A DNA stretch of 64,000 bases from Chrysoperla carnea (GCF_905475395.1 NC_058337.1:12388983-12452982), one strand, 5' to 3'. Positions 47,104 to 58,580 are shown, counted from the first letter of the stretch. A program made the numbers and translations. The notes: generated by a model from the letters alone, not told the origin.

Positions 47104-47765
47104 ACACCGAGATTATCTTTATTTGGATGTAAGAAATAATCTATGATAAGCCCGTTGCAGTATCATGGGCGTAAAATAATATTCAAGGTCAAATATTAGA
47201 AAAATTAAAAAAAATATTTATAATAATATATTTGTGAAAATTAGTTCAGTACATTCTTTGCCCCAGAGCTAGAATTTTTCTAATCAAATCGGGACTTTGA
47301 AAGCTTTTAAGAAAACAATCGGGATTCATTCGGTTTTCATTAAAACAGGCCTGATAAAAAACTAGCACAATAAGTAATACAGTACTAATAAATAATTTTG
47401 AGTTTTGGACTATTTAGCCCAGAAAAGTAAAAAAATAAAAAAATCGATGCGATCCAAAAATCCAAGTAAAGTTTCTTTACCGAGATTATCTTTATTTGGA
47501 TGTAAGAAATGACCTATGACAAGTCCGTTGCAGTATCATGGGCGTAAAATAATATTCAAATGTTATATATTCAATTTTGTACAGAACCTTTTTGCGTAAA
47601 ATTAAGTCGCAAACAAATTTTGTAATAAATAAAATTACACTAAACTTAATAGTATAAGAGCTATTTGAAAAAACCTATTTTTGCGATCTTTGACCTTCAA
47701 TATTTTTTTTTTGCGCACATGATTTTGTAATGAACTTTTTATAGGTCATTTCTTGCATCTGAATA
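47104..47765. repeat. 80 bp direct repeats plus an inverted partial copy
   Basis: accgagattatctttatttg, continuing for 80 bp to gggcgtaaaataatattcaa, occurs at 47108 and again at 47480 with few changes. A partial inverted copy (aggtcatttcttgcatc, then aataatcccggtg) lies at about 47742-47780. There is no coding capacity; this could be ends of an unidentified element. Confidence 0.65.
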
Positions 47766-47939
47766 AAAATAATCCCGGTGAAAAAACATTTTTTAAGCAA
47801 AAAAACTTTTATTTTCCTGGACTATATTTTACTGAGAAGCTAACTTTCTTTAAAGACAAAAGTAGAAATCAAAATTATGCAAAAATTTATGCTTTATGTG
47901 TAAAGAAATGTATATTTCGCAAATTAACCATAAATTTCG

Positions 47940-48380
47940 GACTATGTGCGTCCCACGCGGGCTTCTGGTAACGCTGATTTTACGGCAGAAAAAGAACTAC
48001 AACGCACAGATCGGAAAAAATAGACAAAAAAAAAATTGATCCGGGCGTAATAAGTAAACGGAAAATCATCGTCTTCCATTAAATAACAGTTGCAAACATC
48101 ATCTCCCAAGAGCTTCAAGTCTTCCCAGGTGTTTGACATTGCAAAAATAATTCTAAAATATACAAATTGAAAAAAGGTTGAGTTTTGTCAGTAGATAGTT
48201 AGCGTAATAACTAAACGGAAAATCAACATCTTCCATTAAATTGCAGTTGCAATCGTCTTCCCGGAGAAGACCTGAAGCTCATGGAGGACGATGTTTGCAA
48301 CTGTAATTTAATGGAAGACGATGATTTTCCGTTTACTTGTTATGCCAACTATCAACTGCCAACTGCCAAAAGTTCAGCCT
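47940..48380. pseudogene. Three copies of an unknown peptide motif, two strands
   Basis: The motif EDLKL..DDVCNCxLMEDDDFPFT.YA is encoded three times. Copy 1 is on the minus strand (48045-48139) and opens with ATG (MSNTWEDLKLLG...). Copy 2 is on the minus strand (about 48195-48262) with a small deletion. Copy 3 is on the plus strand (about 48263-48345). Copies 2 and 3 meet head-to-head at about 48262. The peptide is kept while flanking DNA differs, which suggests a once-coding segment of a gene or element. I recognise no family. None of the copies is a complete gene. Confidence 0.4.
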
Positions 48381-48569
48381 TGATCAATTTGTACATTTTA
48401 AAATTATTTTTGCCATGTCTTACACCTGGGAATACGCATTTTACAGCATATTTCGAATGGAAGATTTTTTTGCGACGTTTCGGGCCTAACTTACTCATGT
48501 ATTGGGTCATCGATAAAATGTATTCTCAATCTTGCTCAAATGATGACATAAAAACTGTCACCAAGTGAT

Positions 48570-49423
48570 CAAGGGACTTTAAACTATCATGTACCGCAAA
48601 AAAAAAAAATGAACATTCATCGTACTTGCTCAAACAGCCGGACCACTTTAAGATTATGCAGCTGGAAGTTAATGTTGTAGACTATATGGGGTTTTCTTGC
48701 CCAAAACGATTATTTCTGTTATTTTTGCCAATTTCAATGAACTAATGCAATATTTTTCTTTAGGAATTTCATCTTTAAAATGCCATCTTAACAATTGCAC
48801 CCACTGGCAATTAAAAATTAATAAGGTTTTTACGACGCTAATTATCATAATAATTATATTATTTATTAATTAAATAATAAATAAACATCCAAATAAAATA
48901 TAATTATGATTTCTAGCTTCTAAAAAATATTGACATAGAATGAATGGTATAATACGTGCCATTTTAAGAGACAAAGATAAATATATATGAGTTGAATGAA
49001 GTTAGTATGAATAAACAAAACATGATATGCGCGTAACATTTCCGTTTATCGATTACACTCTTGTAAACAAGGTACAGTATATGTAATATTTTACGAAAAC
49101 ATTTGTTCGCTAGACGGAGATAGCAATATAAACAATAATGTCAATGAAATGCAAAAGATTGTGAAGAAAAATATTGAGCTTTACTAAAATTACTAAATAC
49201 CTACGCCTCCACTAACATAGTCTGTCTTTCTTTTATTAGTTTTATGTATGGTACGAATATTATTATTATTATTATGTTTTAGGGAAGTAAGGAACTGTGT
49301 AAAATAGTATTACGTCGCAAAAAGTGCCCCATATCACTCATGTGCATAGCTCATTGACTATTTTAATTTAAATATTTTCTTTGTGTATTATTTTTATTAA
49401 CTTTTTTTGTTTTTTGTTTTTTT
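48570..49423. other. Gene-free AT-rich stretch
   Basis: A (tat) trinucleotide run lies at 49258-49277. Nothing else was recognised. Confidence 0.45.
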
Positions 49424-49963
49424 TTATACCATGTATATATATGAAATATACATAGTATATTAAGTTTAGTCCCAAGTTTGTAACGCTTAAAAATAATGAT
49501 GCTAGGAAAAAAATTTTGTCATAGGTGTTCACTAAATCACCTAATTAGTCCATTTCCGGTTGTCCGTCCGTCCGTCTGTGGACACGATAACTCAAAAACG
49601 AAAAAAGATATCGAGCTGAAATTTTTACAGCGTACTCAGCGTAAAAAGTGAGGTCAAGTTCGTAAATGAGCATCATAGGTCAATTGGGTCTTGGGTCCGT
49701 AGGACCCATCTTGTAAACCGTTAGAGATAGAACAAAAGTTTAAATGTAAAAAATGTTCCTTATCAAAAATTAAACAACTTTTGTTTGAAACATTTTTTCG
49801 TAAACATCACTGTTTACCCGTATAATAGTATAATATGTACTATACTTGATTATCAGTTATGTATGTGTCACATGTTTGTATGTGTAATGTGATAAAGAAA
49901 TCAACACTGACTATGCATGGCATTTCAACAATTAATTCAGTCAATTGTTTGTTTTCACTTGTT
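49424..49963 (-). repeat. Dispersed repeat R1, near full length
   Basis: Both ends are present in reverse. About 20 bp is missing at the cccgt/gagggcgc block (49817). Confidence 0.87.
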
Positions 49964-50059
49964 CTTTTTGTTACCTGTTGTTTAACTTCCGGAAATTTTC
50001 ATCAAAAGTTTCTTATCATGGCAACTGTCAAGAAGTGATTCGAAAATAGGACATAAAAT

Positions 50060-50250
50060 TATAACTGACTAGCAGATACCCGCTTTATTCGCTGGGAAAG
50101 TTCAATTCTAAAAACAAAGGCTACGGCGTTAGAGCCCTCACTTTCCATGGCCACATTTATCTTCCCTTATGTCCAGAATTTTATTGATTTTAATCTTTTG
50201 TTGCGGAACCCATATTTTTTGAAAATAAAATTTAGCTCATGATACTCACT
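50060..50250 (+). repeat. Dispersed repeat R11, copy 1
   Basis: It begins actgactagcagatacccgc, runs through ttcgctgggaaagttc and gcggaaccc, and ends aaaataaaatttagct. A second copy follows at 50685-50850. Confidence 0.6.
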
Positions 50251-50319
50251 GATAATGTACCTTTCTAAAGGGGAAAGAACTTTTAAAATTCGTCAAGTAG
50301 CTAATTCAACAAAAGAAAT

Positions 50320-50667
50320 TTACAAAATTTAAAAAAAAACCCCGACAAATTTTTCGGGTACGGAACCCTAAACTTGAAACATATCTAAGAACATTCAACA
50401 TTAAATTACCTTTTCCTGAAAGCCTTTTCCAAACTGAGCCGATTATGTAATTTTTTTAGTTTTTTTCGGGTAAGGAATCCTAAACTCGCCCTTGAAACAA
50501 TAGCTAAGAACACTCTCCATTAAATTACCTTTCATACAAAACAAAAAAATTGAAAATCGGTTTATTCGTTTAGGCGCTACGTTGATACAGACAGACAGAC
50601 AGATACACAAGATAGCGGTCAAACTTATAACACCCCCTGTTTTTTAGTTCGGGGGTTAAAAATAGGA
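50320..50667 (+). repeat. Dispersed insect repeat R10, copy 2
   Basis: Same order of blocks as 25385-25747: tttttcgggtacggaac, cctaaactcg, ccattaaattacctttca, ttcgtttaggcgctacg, a cagacagacagacag run, tagcggtcaaac and cgggggttaaaaat. It lies between the two R11 copies, which it may have split or duplicated. Confidence 0.65.
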
Positions 50668-50684
50668 CATACAATTATTACTGA

Positions 50685-50850
50685 CTAGCAGATACCCGTT
50701 CGATTCGTTGGGCAATTTCAATTTTCTAAACTAAAACTACTGCATTATAGCTTTCAGTTTCCTAACCCCCTCCTTTTTGTTCTCAATTTTATGGATTTAA
50801 ATTTTTTGGTGTGGAACCCTAATTTTTTAAAAATAAAATTTAGCTGATCA
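50685..50850 (+). repeat. Dispersed repeat R11, copy 2
   Basis: A direct copy of 50060-50250, starting actgactagcagatacccg with ttcgttgggcaatttc. The R10 copy lies between the two. Confidence 0.6.
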
Positions 50851-50852
50851 TC

Positions 50853-51700
50853 GTACAATTAGCATCCAAATCGGACTTACCATACGTCAATCGATAGGTT
50901 TTCTTGAGGTCTTTTCCATTTAATTTTTTTGCATCGAACGTCATCTTTTTATACCATGCATATATGAAATATACATAGTATATTAAGTTTAGTCCCAAGT
51001 TTGTAACGCTTAAAAATAATGATGCTAGGAAAAAAATTTTGCCATAGCTGTTCATAAAATCACCTAATTAGTCTATTTCCGGTTGTCCGTCCGTCCGTCC
51101 GACCGTCCGTCCGTCCGTCCGTCCGTCCGTCTGTGGTCACGATAACTCAAAAACGAAAAAAGATATCGAGCTGAAATTTTTTACAGCGTACTCAGGACGT
51201 AAAAAGTGAGGTCAAGTTCGTAAATGAGCATCATAGGTCAATTCGGTCTTGGGTCCGTAGGACCCATCTTGTAAACCGTTAGAGATAGATCAAAAGTTTA
51301 AATGTAAAAAATGTTCCTTATAAAAAAATACAAAACTTTTGTTTGAAACATTTTTTTGTAAACATCACTGTTTACCCACGAGAGCGTTAATTAGGTGCAA
51401 ATTTTATAGTATGTATTAATGTAGGAATTGTGTGTCGCCTATTTAAAAGTGAATATCTTTTGTTATTTACGTGACGTCAAAAAAACAAACCATTGCTCAT
51501 CAACACTGTCTATACATTTTTGTATGTGTTATGTGATAAAGAAATCAACACTGACTATGCATGGTATTTCAACAATTAACTCAGTCAATTGTTTCTTTTC
51601 ACTTGTTTTAATCTCAAGTTAGTCATTGATTAGCCGTAAACAAAAAACCCGATGTTTTTTGGCTTGTTTTCTTCTATAACAACGTATTTTTTGTCAAATT
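50853..51700. mobile_element. Pogo-like element fragment split by R1
   Basis: 50865-50948 (cgtcaatcgataggtttt, tccatttaatttttttgca) matches 21480-21545 of the pogo-like element. 51610-51695 (agtcattgattagc, ggcttgttttcttctataac) matches 21605-21690. The R1 copy at 50950-51607 lies between them at the corresponding place, so R1 inserted into an existing pogo-like copy. Neither end of the pogo-like element is present. Confidence 0.7.
50950..51607 (-). repeat. Dispersed repeat R1, long chimeric copy
   Basis: Both ends are present. The (gtcc) run is expanded to about 11 units at 51084-51130. Near its left end (in R1 orientation) it carries two versions of the aatcaacactg block (51498 and 51545), one as in the copy at 41382 and one as in the copy at 49424, suggesting recombination between subtypes. 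Confidence 0.87.
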
Positions 51701-52167
51701 TAACATTGAGCCTCCGTAGATTAATTGGATTGATTAGTAGTACATTTTACAGAAGAAAATTTGCTAAGCTAATGCAGCTCTTGCATTGCGAATTAACTTT
51801 GTTTTATTTAAAAAAAATTAAATTGATTTATTACCTACTGCTTAAAATTTAAATTGGTTTATAGTGACTATCCATGTGACAATATTTTAGAACGTTAAAA
51901 AAATAAACGAATCCTTATAAAAGCATTTTTCTGTATGTAGAATTAAGCGCCTTAAAATTATCGATGTACCTACTCTTGAATTGCATTTTGCTTACTGTCA
52001 TCAGACACGTTATAGATAATACTTTTTTCTTCTCTCATAAATACAGTGCTGGATTTAGGTTTAGGCACGTGAAGCCCGTGCGGCACAATTTTCGGAAAGT
52101 CAAAATTTTAAAGGCGAAATAATTCGAGGGCAATCCGAATATTTTTGTATTGAATAATCTAATTATT
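51701..52167. other. Gene-free stretch
   Basis: AT-rich; no repeat or gene recognised apart from the pogo-like edge. Confidence 0.4.
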
Positions 52168-52226
52168 AACAAGTGAAAACAAACAATTGACTGAGTTAAT
52201 TGTTGAAATACCATGCATAGACAGTT
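52168..52226 (+). repeat. R1 solo terminal fragment
   Basis: Only the first ~58 bp of R1 are present (aacaagtgaaaacaaacaat to ataccatgcatag). Confidence 0.75.
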
Positions 52227-53085
52227 GCTAATTGCGTTTACATTTTACCCAGAATTGCTTTAATCTAAGATCCCACTTTCCCAAATGAAAGCTTACCCTG
52301 ATAAAAAATAGAAAGAGTATTAAGTCTGTTTGAGTCTTGAATCACTTTTGTAAGATACTTGAACTATGTGAGGCGTGCCATTGAATTACACAAGAAAAAT
52401 TTAATTAAGATAAAAATCAAAGTATCAAAATATTTGGAAGAAATAAGAAAGATATCTAGGACATATCGACAAAGAAATTGAATTTGAAAGAAAAAAAAAA
52501 AAAAAAAGAAAAGAGTCTAGTAATCAGATTAAAGTAATTATCTTGTAATAAAATTAAAAAATTGTTTAACTGTTGAAAACAATACGTATTACACCGCCAG
52601 TATGCCTCTGCCCCGTAGAACAGTCATGCACAATGCCAACGGTGGTCGATCGACGTGCTATGAGTGAAAGTAAATAATTTTGTTAAGACCTACTGTGTTG
52701 AAGCCGGCTCAACTCGACTCGGCTCCTATTTATAAATTCATGATATTCATAATTACATATTTTGTTTCAAGTATTAAATAATGCCCTTAATTTATTACAT
52801 GTACTGCAACTCTGCAAGTCATTTTATTTAATATCAAGTATTTTATAACGCAATTTTACTGTAATTACCTGTGAATGACATCGGTAAAGATCGATTTAAC
52901 ACGATCTTAAGAATTCAGTGCAAATTTTAAATAAAAAAATAATAAAAAGTTTAAAGCTTGTTTCTTTCTTGACAATCGAAGATACAAATAGGGTTTTTTA
53001 TTTCGCATTTTATACTATTTTACGCATATAGGGACTGATTAATCTAGTTGGGAAAAATGTTCTGGGAACATGAATTCTGGATATA
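52227..53085. other. Gene-free stretch
   Basis: A long A run with interspersed G lies at 52486-52510. A short GC-richer patch (52590-52720, cgccagtatgcctctgcccc) has no open frame of note. Confidence 0.4.
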
Positions 53086-53320
53086 CAGGGTACAACATTT
53101 TAATCTATTATGGCTAAAATAGTTCGTTCAGATTGAAGCTAGTTTTTGGGGTTGCTTTATTAATCAATTTTAATCCTAAAATGTAAGAGATAGCATAACA
53201 CATTAAATTAGGAAATTGGTTGAAAATATTCTTTCGAAAATTGTAAGATTTGGGAGGAAATACGACGAAATACGAAAAATATATCATTGTTGCATTGAAT
53301 CGAAAGAAAAAAAAAACGCA
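53086..53320 (+). mobile_element. Mariner-like element R2, left-end fragment
   Basis: Starts cagggtacaacattttaatc after TA and continues as in 44279 and 23277 (ggttgctttattaatcaa, gtaagagatagcataacac, gcattgaatcgaaag). The right half is missing. Confidence 0.65.
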
Positions 53321-53940
53321 AGATACAGAAAAATGCTTAAGCAAAAGTTGTCCAAATGTTAAAATAATAAAATAATATTTGCAACTAATTTAACAGCACT
53401 TAGAATCGATATCCTAAGCCAATATTTATTTTCTAGTGATCAATTAATAAATTATTAATTTATAAAGAAATAAAAAGCACAAATTTTATTACAAATTTTA
53501 TATTTTCCGGCATTGAAACTTTATGATACCTTCAAATATAATTTATATGAAACAAAATATTGAATCACGAAAACCATTGAATCTTGTTGAGTTGGATAAA
53601 TGTTGTTTTGGATGACTTATTTACAAGAAACATAAAACAAATACTCACGTGTGCTGTTAAGTCTGTTGTTTGTTTAAATGTTTGTTGATATTATTTATAT
53701 TCGATGGATATACTTGAAATTTTGGCAGATCGTTGCATTTTTAGCCAAGATTGTCATTTGTAACCCAAAATTCTCACTGCAAAAGAAAGGCATTATAAAA
53801 GAAATTTGTATCCGTTTCCACACTACCATTGAGGTAGGATACATCAGCGCGTTTTTTTTTACGTGGTATCCCCTATAGGCCTAATCCACGATCTTTTCCT
53901 TCTATTTAAGTGCATCCGGTTACATTTAAACAGAAGAAAA
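53321..53940. other. Gene-free stretch before the satellite
   Basis: AT-rich; no gene or repeat recognised. Confidence 0.4.
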
Positions 53941-53952
53941 AGATAAATAATC

Positions 53953-53989
53953 ATCCAATTTGTCGTGACCGGAACATGACAAATTGGAT
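53953..53989. repeat. Perfect 12 bp stem-loop beside the satellite
   Basis: atccaatttgtc (53953-53964) and gacaaattggat (53978-53989) are exact complements around a 13-base loop. It lies about 120 bp left of the first satellite sequence and does not recur in the array. Confidence 0.75.
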
Positions 53990-54111
53990 AACATTATCGC
54001 AATTCCTAAAAAAACAAAATCACAATCCCCAAATACTATCAGCCTAAATTTGACATCACTTAATATAATTACAGGACAGGTATTCCTAAAATATAAGAAA
54101 GAGATAAAAAA

Positions 54112-57100
54112 AAACATAAATATCCCTGCAAAAAAATTCAATTATTTCAAAAAGAAAAGGAATAAATAAAAATTGCTTAATTTACAATAACCTTTATGCA
54201 TAAATATTTCTGAAGGTCCATTTGAATTAACCATATCAACCTAGTTATAAGTAGACTTACCCCAGAATGAAACCAATCCAAAATATCACAGGCTATAACA
54301 CAGGCGAAAAATCCATGTAATCAAGATCATTTTTTCCGTACATTATCTGTCTAGATATACCTAACTCATTTTAAGTGATGACTGCTCACGTTGCAGATGA
54401 GACTGAACGACATCATGAGTTGATACAGTCCCCTATCGAGGCGCTTGGCTTATAGACAGACATAACGAGAAAAAATTGATTTTTGACTACACAATTTCTC
54501 ATAGTGTTATAACACATGCAACAAATCGAACGAGTTTTTCCTGAGAAACATCATACTAACCTTAGTTAGTCAACGTCGCTTCTCAGGATATAGGGCAGAC
54601 CGATTTTACAAATTTAAATTAATGAACTGATATTTAGAGTAAAATAAATTGAAAAAAACCAAAAATATCTCTGGGCATAAAAGTTAAAAATTGCTTAATT
54701 TTCAATAATATTTATGCATAAACAATTAAAGAAAGTTCTAGGATAGGATATGATAAAAAAAGATAATTCTAGGATAGGATATGAATTTTACAAGTCACAA
54801 ACACAGAATTATACAAATGACAATGTCGGAGATGAAAAAGCATAAATATCTCTGGAAAAAAATTCAATTATTTTAAAAAGAAAAGGAATAAATAAAAATT
54901 GCTTAATTTACAATAACCTTTATGCATAAATATTTCTGAAGGTCCATTTGAATTAACCATATCAACCTAGTTATAAGTAGACTTACCCCAGAATGAAACC
55001 AATCCAAAATATCACAGGCTATAACACAGGCGAAAAATCCATGTAATCAAGATCATTTTATCCGTACATTATCTGTCTAGATATACCTAACTCATTTTAA
55101 GTGATGACTGCTCACGTTGCAGATGAGACTGAACGACATCATGAGTTGATACAGTCCCCTATCGAGGCGCTTGGCTTATAGACAGACATAACGAGAAAAA
55201 ATTGATTTTTGACTACACAATTTCTCATAGTGTTATAACACATGCAACAAATCGAACGAGTTTTTCCTGAGAAACATCATACTAACCTTAGTTAGTCAAC
55301 GTCGCTTCTCAGAATTTAGGGCAGACCGAATTTACAAATTTAAAATAATATATTTAAAAAATAAAATAAAAAAAATTTAAAAAGAAAAATTAGGCAATTT
55401 TTCAACCCAGTTATAAGTAGACTTACCCCAGAATGAAACCAATCCAATATATCACAGGCTATAACACAGGCGAAAAATCCATGTAATCAAGATCATTTTT
55501 TCCGTACATTATCTGTCTAGATATACCTAACTCATTTTAAGTGATGACTGCTCACGTTGCAGATGAGACTGAACGACATCATGAGTTGATACAGTCCCCT
55601 ATCGAGGCGCTTGGCTTGTAGACAGACATAACGAGAAAAAATTGATTTTTGACTACACAATTTCTCATAGTGTTATAACACATGCAACAAATCGAACGAG
55701 TTTTTCCTGAGAAACATCATACTAACCTTAGTTAGTCAACGTCGCTTCTCAGGATATAGGGCAGACCGATTTTACAAATTTAAATTAATGAACTGATATT
55801 TAGAGTAAAATAAATTGAAAAAAACCAAAAATATCTCTGGGCATAAAAGTTAAAAATTGCTTAATTTTCAATAATATTTATGCATAAACAATTAAAGAAA
55901 GTTCTAGGATAGGATATGATAAAAAAAGATAATTCTAGGATAGGATATGAATTTTACAAGTCACAAACACAGAATTATACAAATGACAATGTCGGAGATG
56001 AAAAAGCATAAATATCTCTGGAAAAAAATTCAATTATTTTAAAAAGAAAAGGAATAAATAAAAATTGCTTAATTTACAATAACCTTTATGCATAAATATT
56101 TCTGAAGGTCCATTTGAATTAACCATATCAACCTAGTTATAAGTAGACTTACCCCAGAATGAAACCAATCCAAAATATCACAGGCTATAACACAGGCGAA
56201 AAATCCATGTAATCAAGATCATTTTATCCGTACATTATCTGTCTAGATATACCTAACTCATTTTAAGTGATGACTGCTCACGTTGCAGATGAGACTGAAC
56301 GACATCATGAGTTGATACAGTCCCCTATCGAGGCGCTTGGCTTATAGACAGACATAACGAGAAAAAATTGATTTTTGACTACACAATTTCTCATAGTGTT
56401 ATAACACATGCAACAAATCGAACGAGTTTTTCCTGAGAAACATCATACTAACCTTAGTTAGTCAACGTCGCTTCTCAGGATATAGGGCAGACCGAATTTA
56501 CAAATTTAAAATAATATATTTAAAAAATAAAATAAAAAAAATTTAAAAAGAAAAATTAGGCAATTTTTCAACCCAGTTATGAGTAGACTTACCCCAGAAT
56601 GAAACCAATCCAATATATCACAGGCTATAACACAGGCGAAAAATCCATGTAATCAAGATCATTTTTTCCGTACATTATCTGTCTAGATATACCTAACTCA
56701 TTTTAAGTGATGACTGCTCACGTTGCAGATGAGACTGAACGACATCATGAGTTGATACAGTCCCCTATCGAGGCGCTTGGCTTGTAGACAGACATAACGA
56801 GAAAAAATTGATTTTTGACTACACAATTTCTCATAGTGTTATAACACATGCAACAAATCGAACGAGTTTTTCCTGAGAAACATCATACTAACCTTAGTTA
56901 GTCAACGTCGCTTCTCAGGATATAGGGCAGACCGATTTTACAAATTTAAATTAATGAACTGATATTTAGAGTAAAATAAATTGAAAAAAACCAAAAATAT
57001 CTCTGGGCATAAAAGTTAAAAATTGCTTAATTTTCAATAATATTTATGCATAAACAATTAAAGAAAGTTCTAGGATAGGATATGATAAAAAAAGATAATT

Positions 57101-58230
57101 CTAGGATAGGATATGAATTTTACAAGTCACAAACACAGAATTATACAAATGACAATGTCGGAGATGAAAAAGCATAAATATCTCTGGAAAAAAATTCAAT
57201 TATTTTAAAAAGAAAAGGAATAAATAAAAATTGCTTAATTTACAATAACCTTTATGCATAAATATTTCTGAAGGTCCATTTGAATTAACCATATCAACCT
57301 AGTTATAAGTAGACTTACCCCAGAATGAAACCAATCCAAAATATCACAGGCTATAACACAGGCGAAAAATCCATGTAATCAAGATCATTTTATCCGTACA
57401 TTATCTGTCTAGATATACCTAACTCATTTTAAGTGATGACTGCTCACGTTGCAGATGAGACTGAACGACATCATGAGTTGATACAGTCCCCTATCGAGGC
57501 GCTTGGCTTATAGACAGACATAACGAGAAAAAATTGATTTTTGACTACACAATTTCTCATAGTGTTATAACACATGCAACAAATCGAACGAGTTTTTCCT
57601 GAGAAACATCATACTAACCTTACTTAGTCAACGTCGCTTCTCAGGATATAGGGCAGACCGAATTTACAAATTTAAAATAATATATTTAAAAAATAAAATA
57701 AAAAAAATTTAAAAAGAAAAATTAGGCAATTTTTCAACCCAGTTATGAGTAGACTTACCCCAGAATGAAACCAATCCAATATATCACAGGCTATAACACA
57801 GGCGAAAAATCCATGTAATCAAGATCATTTTTTCCGTACATTATCTGTCTAGATATACCTAACTCATTTTAAGTGATGACTGCTCACGTTGCAGATGAGA
57901 CTGAACGACATCATGAGTTGATACAGTCCCCTATCGAGGCGCTTGGCTTATAGACAGACATAACGAGAAAAAATTGATTTTTGACTACACAATTTCTCAT
58001 AGTGTTATAACACATGCAACAAATCGAACGAGTTTTTCCTGAGAAACATCATACTAACCTTAGTTAGTCAACGTCGCTTCTCAGGATATAGGGCAGACCG
58101 ATTTTACAAATTTAAATTAATGAACTGATATTTAGAGTAAAATAAATTGAAAAAAACCAAAAATATCTCTGGGCATAAAAGTTAAAAATTGCTTAATTTT
58201 CAATAATATTTATGCATAAACAATTAAAGA
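54112..58230. repeat. Higher-order satellite: seven 374 bp cores, 1166 bp period
   Basis: A 374 bp core starts at 54243, 54969, 55409, 56135, 56575, 57301 and 57741. The steps are 726, 440, 726, 440, 726, 440, so two core types alternate with a 352 bp spacer and a 66 bp spacer (period 1166). Copies differ at only a few positions (for example cttatag/cttgtag). The array begins inside a long spacer (54112) and breaks off inside another (58230). The long spacer itself contains an old internal duplication (ataaatatctctgg ... tttatgcataaa, twice) and a doubled ttctaggataggatatga. There is no ORF over 61 codons. High identity points to recent amplification. Confidence 0.95.
54539..54588. repeat. 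Nested stem-loop in the satellite core
   Basis: tcctgagaa (54539-54547) pairs with ttctcagga (54580-54588). Inside it actaac (54555-54560) pairs with gttagt (54565-54570) around a 4-base loop. The same fold recurs in most cores. Core 6 has a change (ttacttagt) that weakens the inner stem, and core 2 one (cagaatt) that weakens the outer one. Other inverted pairs in the core include gactg/cagtc around the catcatgag segment. Confidence 0.7.
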
Positions 58231-58450
58231 TGGCTCATTTAATCTTAATTTACCTTTATTAACATAAACTTACTTAGAAACAAACCCGAAAATGAAATTT
58301 AAGATTTGGAATTCAAATGAAGGGAATAGATAAATGTCAAATAAATAAGCTATTCATAGTGAATAGTAAAACACACACTCAAATTAATTATATTACTTAG
58401 AATAAATTATCATATGATATTTAGAAAATAAAAATAAAAATTTTACTTAC
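58231..58450. repeat. Spacer repeat shared with 60361
   Basis: 58262-58325 (acttacttagaaacaaac, gaaaatgaaatttaag, ttcaaatgaagg) recurs at 60365-60420. Both are followed by AT-rich DNA and a tRNA-like unit on the minus strand, so they belong to one composite repeat. Confidence 0.55.
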
Positions 58451-58580
58451 CTGGATTTTGAACTCCATACCTGTGTAAGAGGACTCGCTATACTCTCTGC
58501 CACACGACTTGATGCTTGTTACAATTTAAACGGCCATAATCGGTGGTAAAACTGGACCAACCTAATGAATAAATATATTT
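58446..58580 (-). repeat. tRNA-like unit 1 of a degraded array
   Basis: Read on the minus strand: ttcattaggttggtccag, then caccgattatgg, then a tRNA-like part (gtgtggcagagagtatagcg, ..., ggagttcaaaatccag) followed by gtaagtaaaa. The B box is degenerate. A tail rich in A and T follows. The gttc...cc block and the ordering match the units at 60600 and 60810. Confidence 0.45.

Noticed and set aside
48346..48568. Continuation of the plus-strand ORF after the EDDVCNC motif
   Set aside because: Residues after the motif are not shared by the other copies and match no family, so they are not called as a gene.
53984..54169. ORFs at the satellite's left edge on both strands
   Set aside because: Lys/Asn-rich and overlapping the stem-loop and spacer; not protein-like.
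54243..58114. Hammerhead ribozyme in the satellite
   Set aside because: Some insect satellites contain one, so both strands were searched for a CUGANGA...GAAA core. Only a near miss (gcagatgagactgaac) with no room for stem II was found.
54112..58230. CRISPR-like array
   Set aside because: Repeats of 374 bp with two fixed spacers are a higher-order satellite; there is no cas gene and the DNA is eukaryotic.
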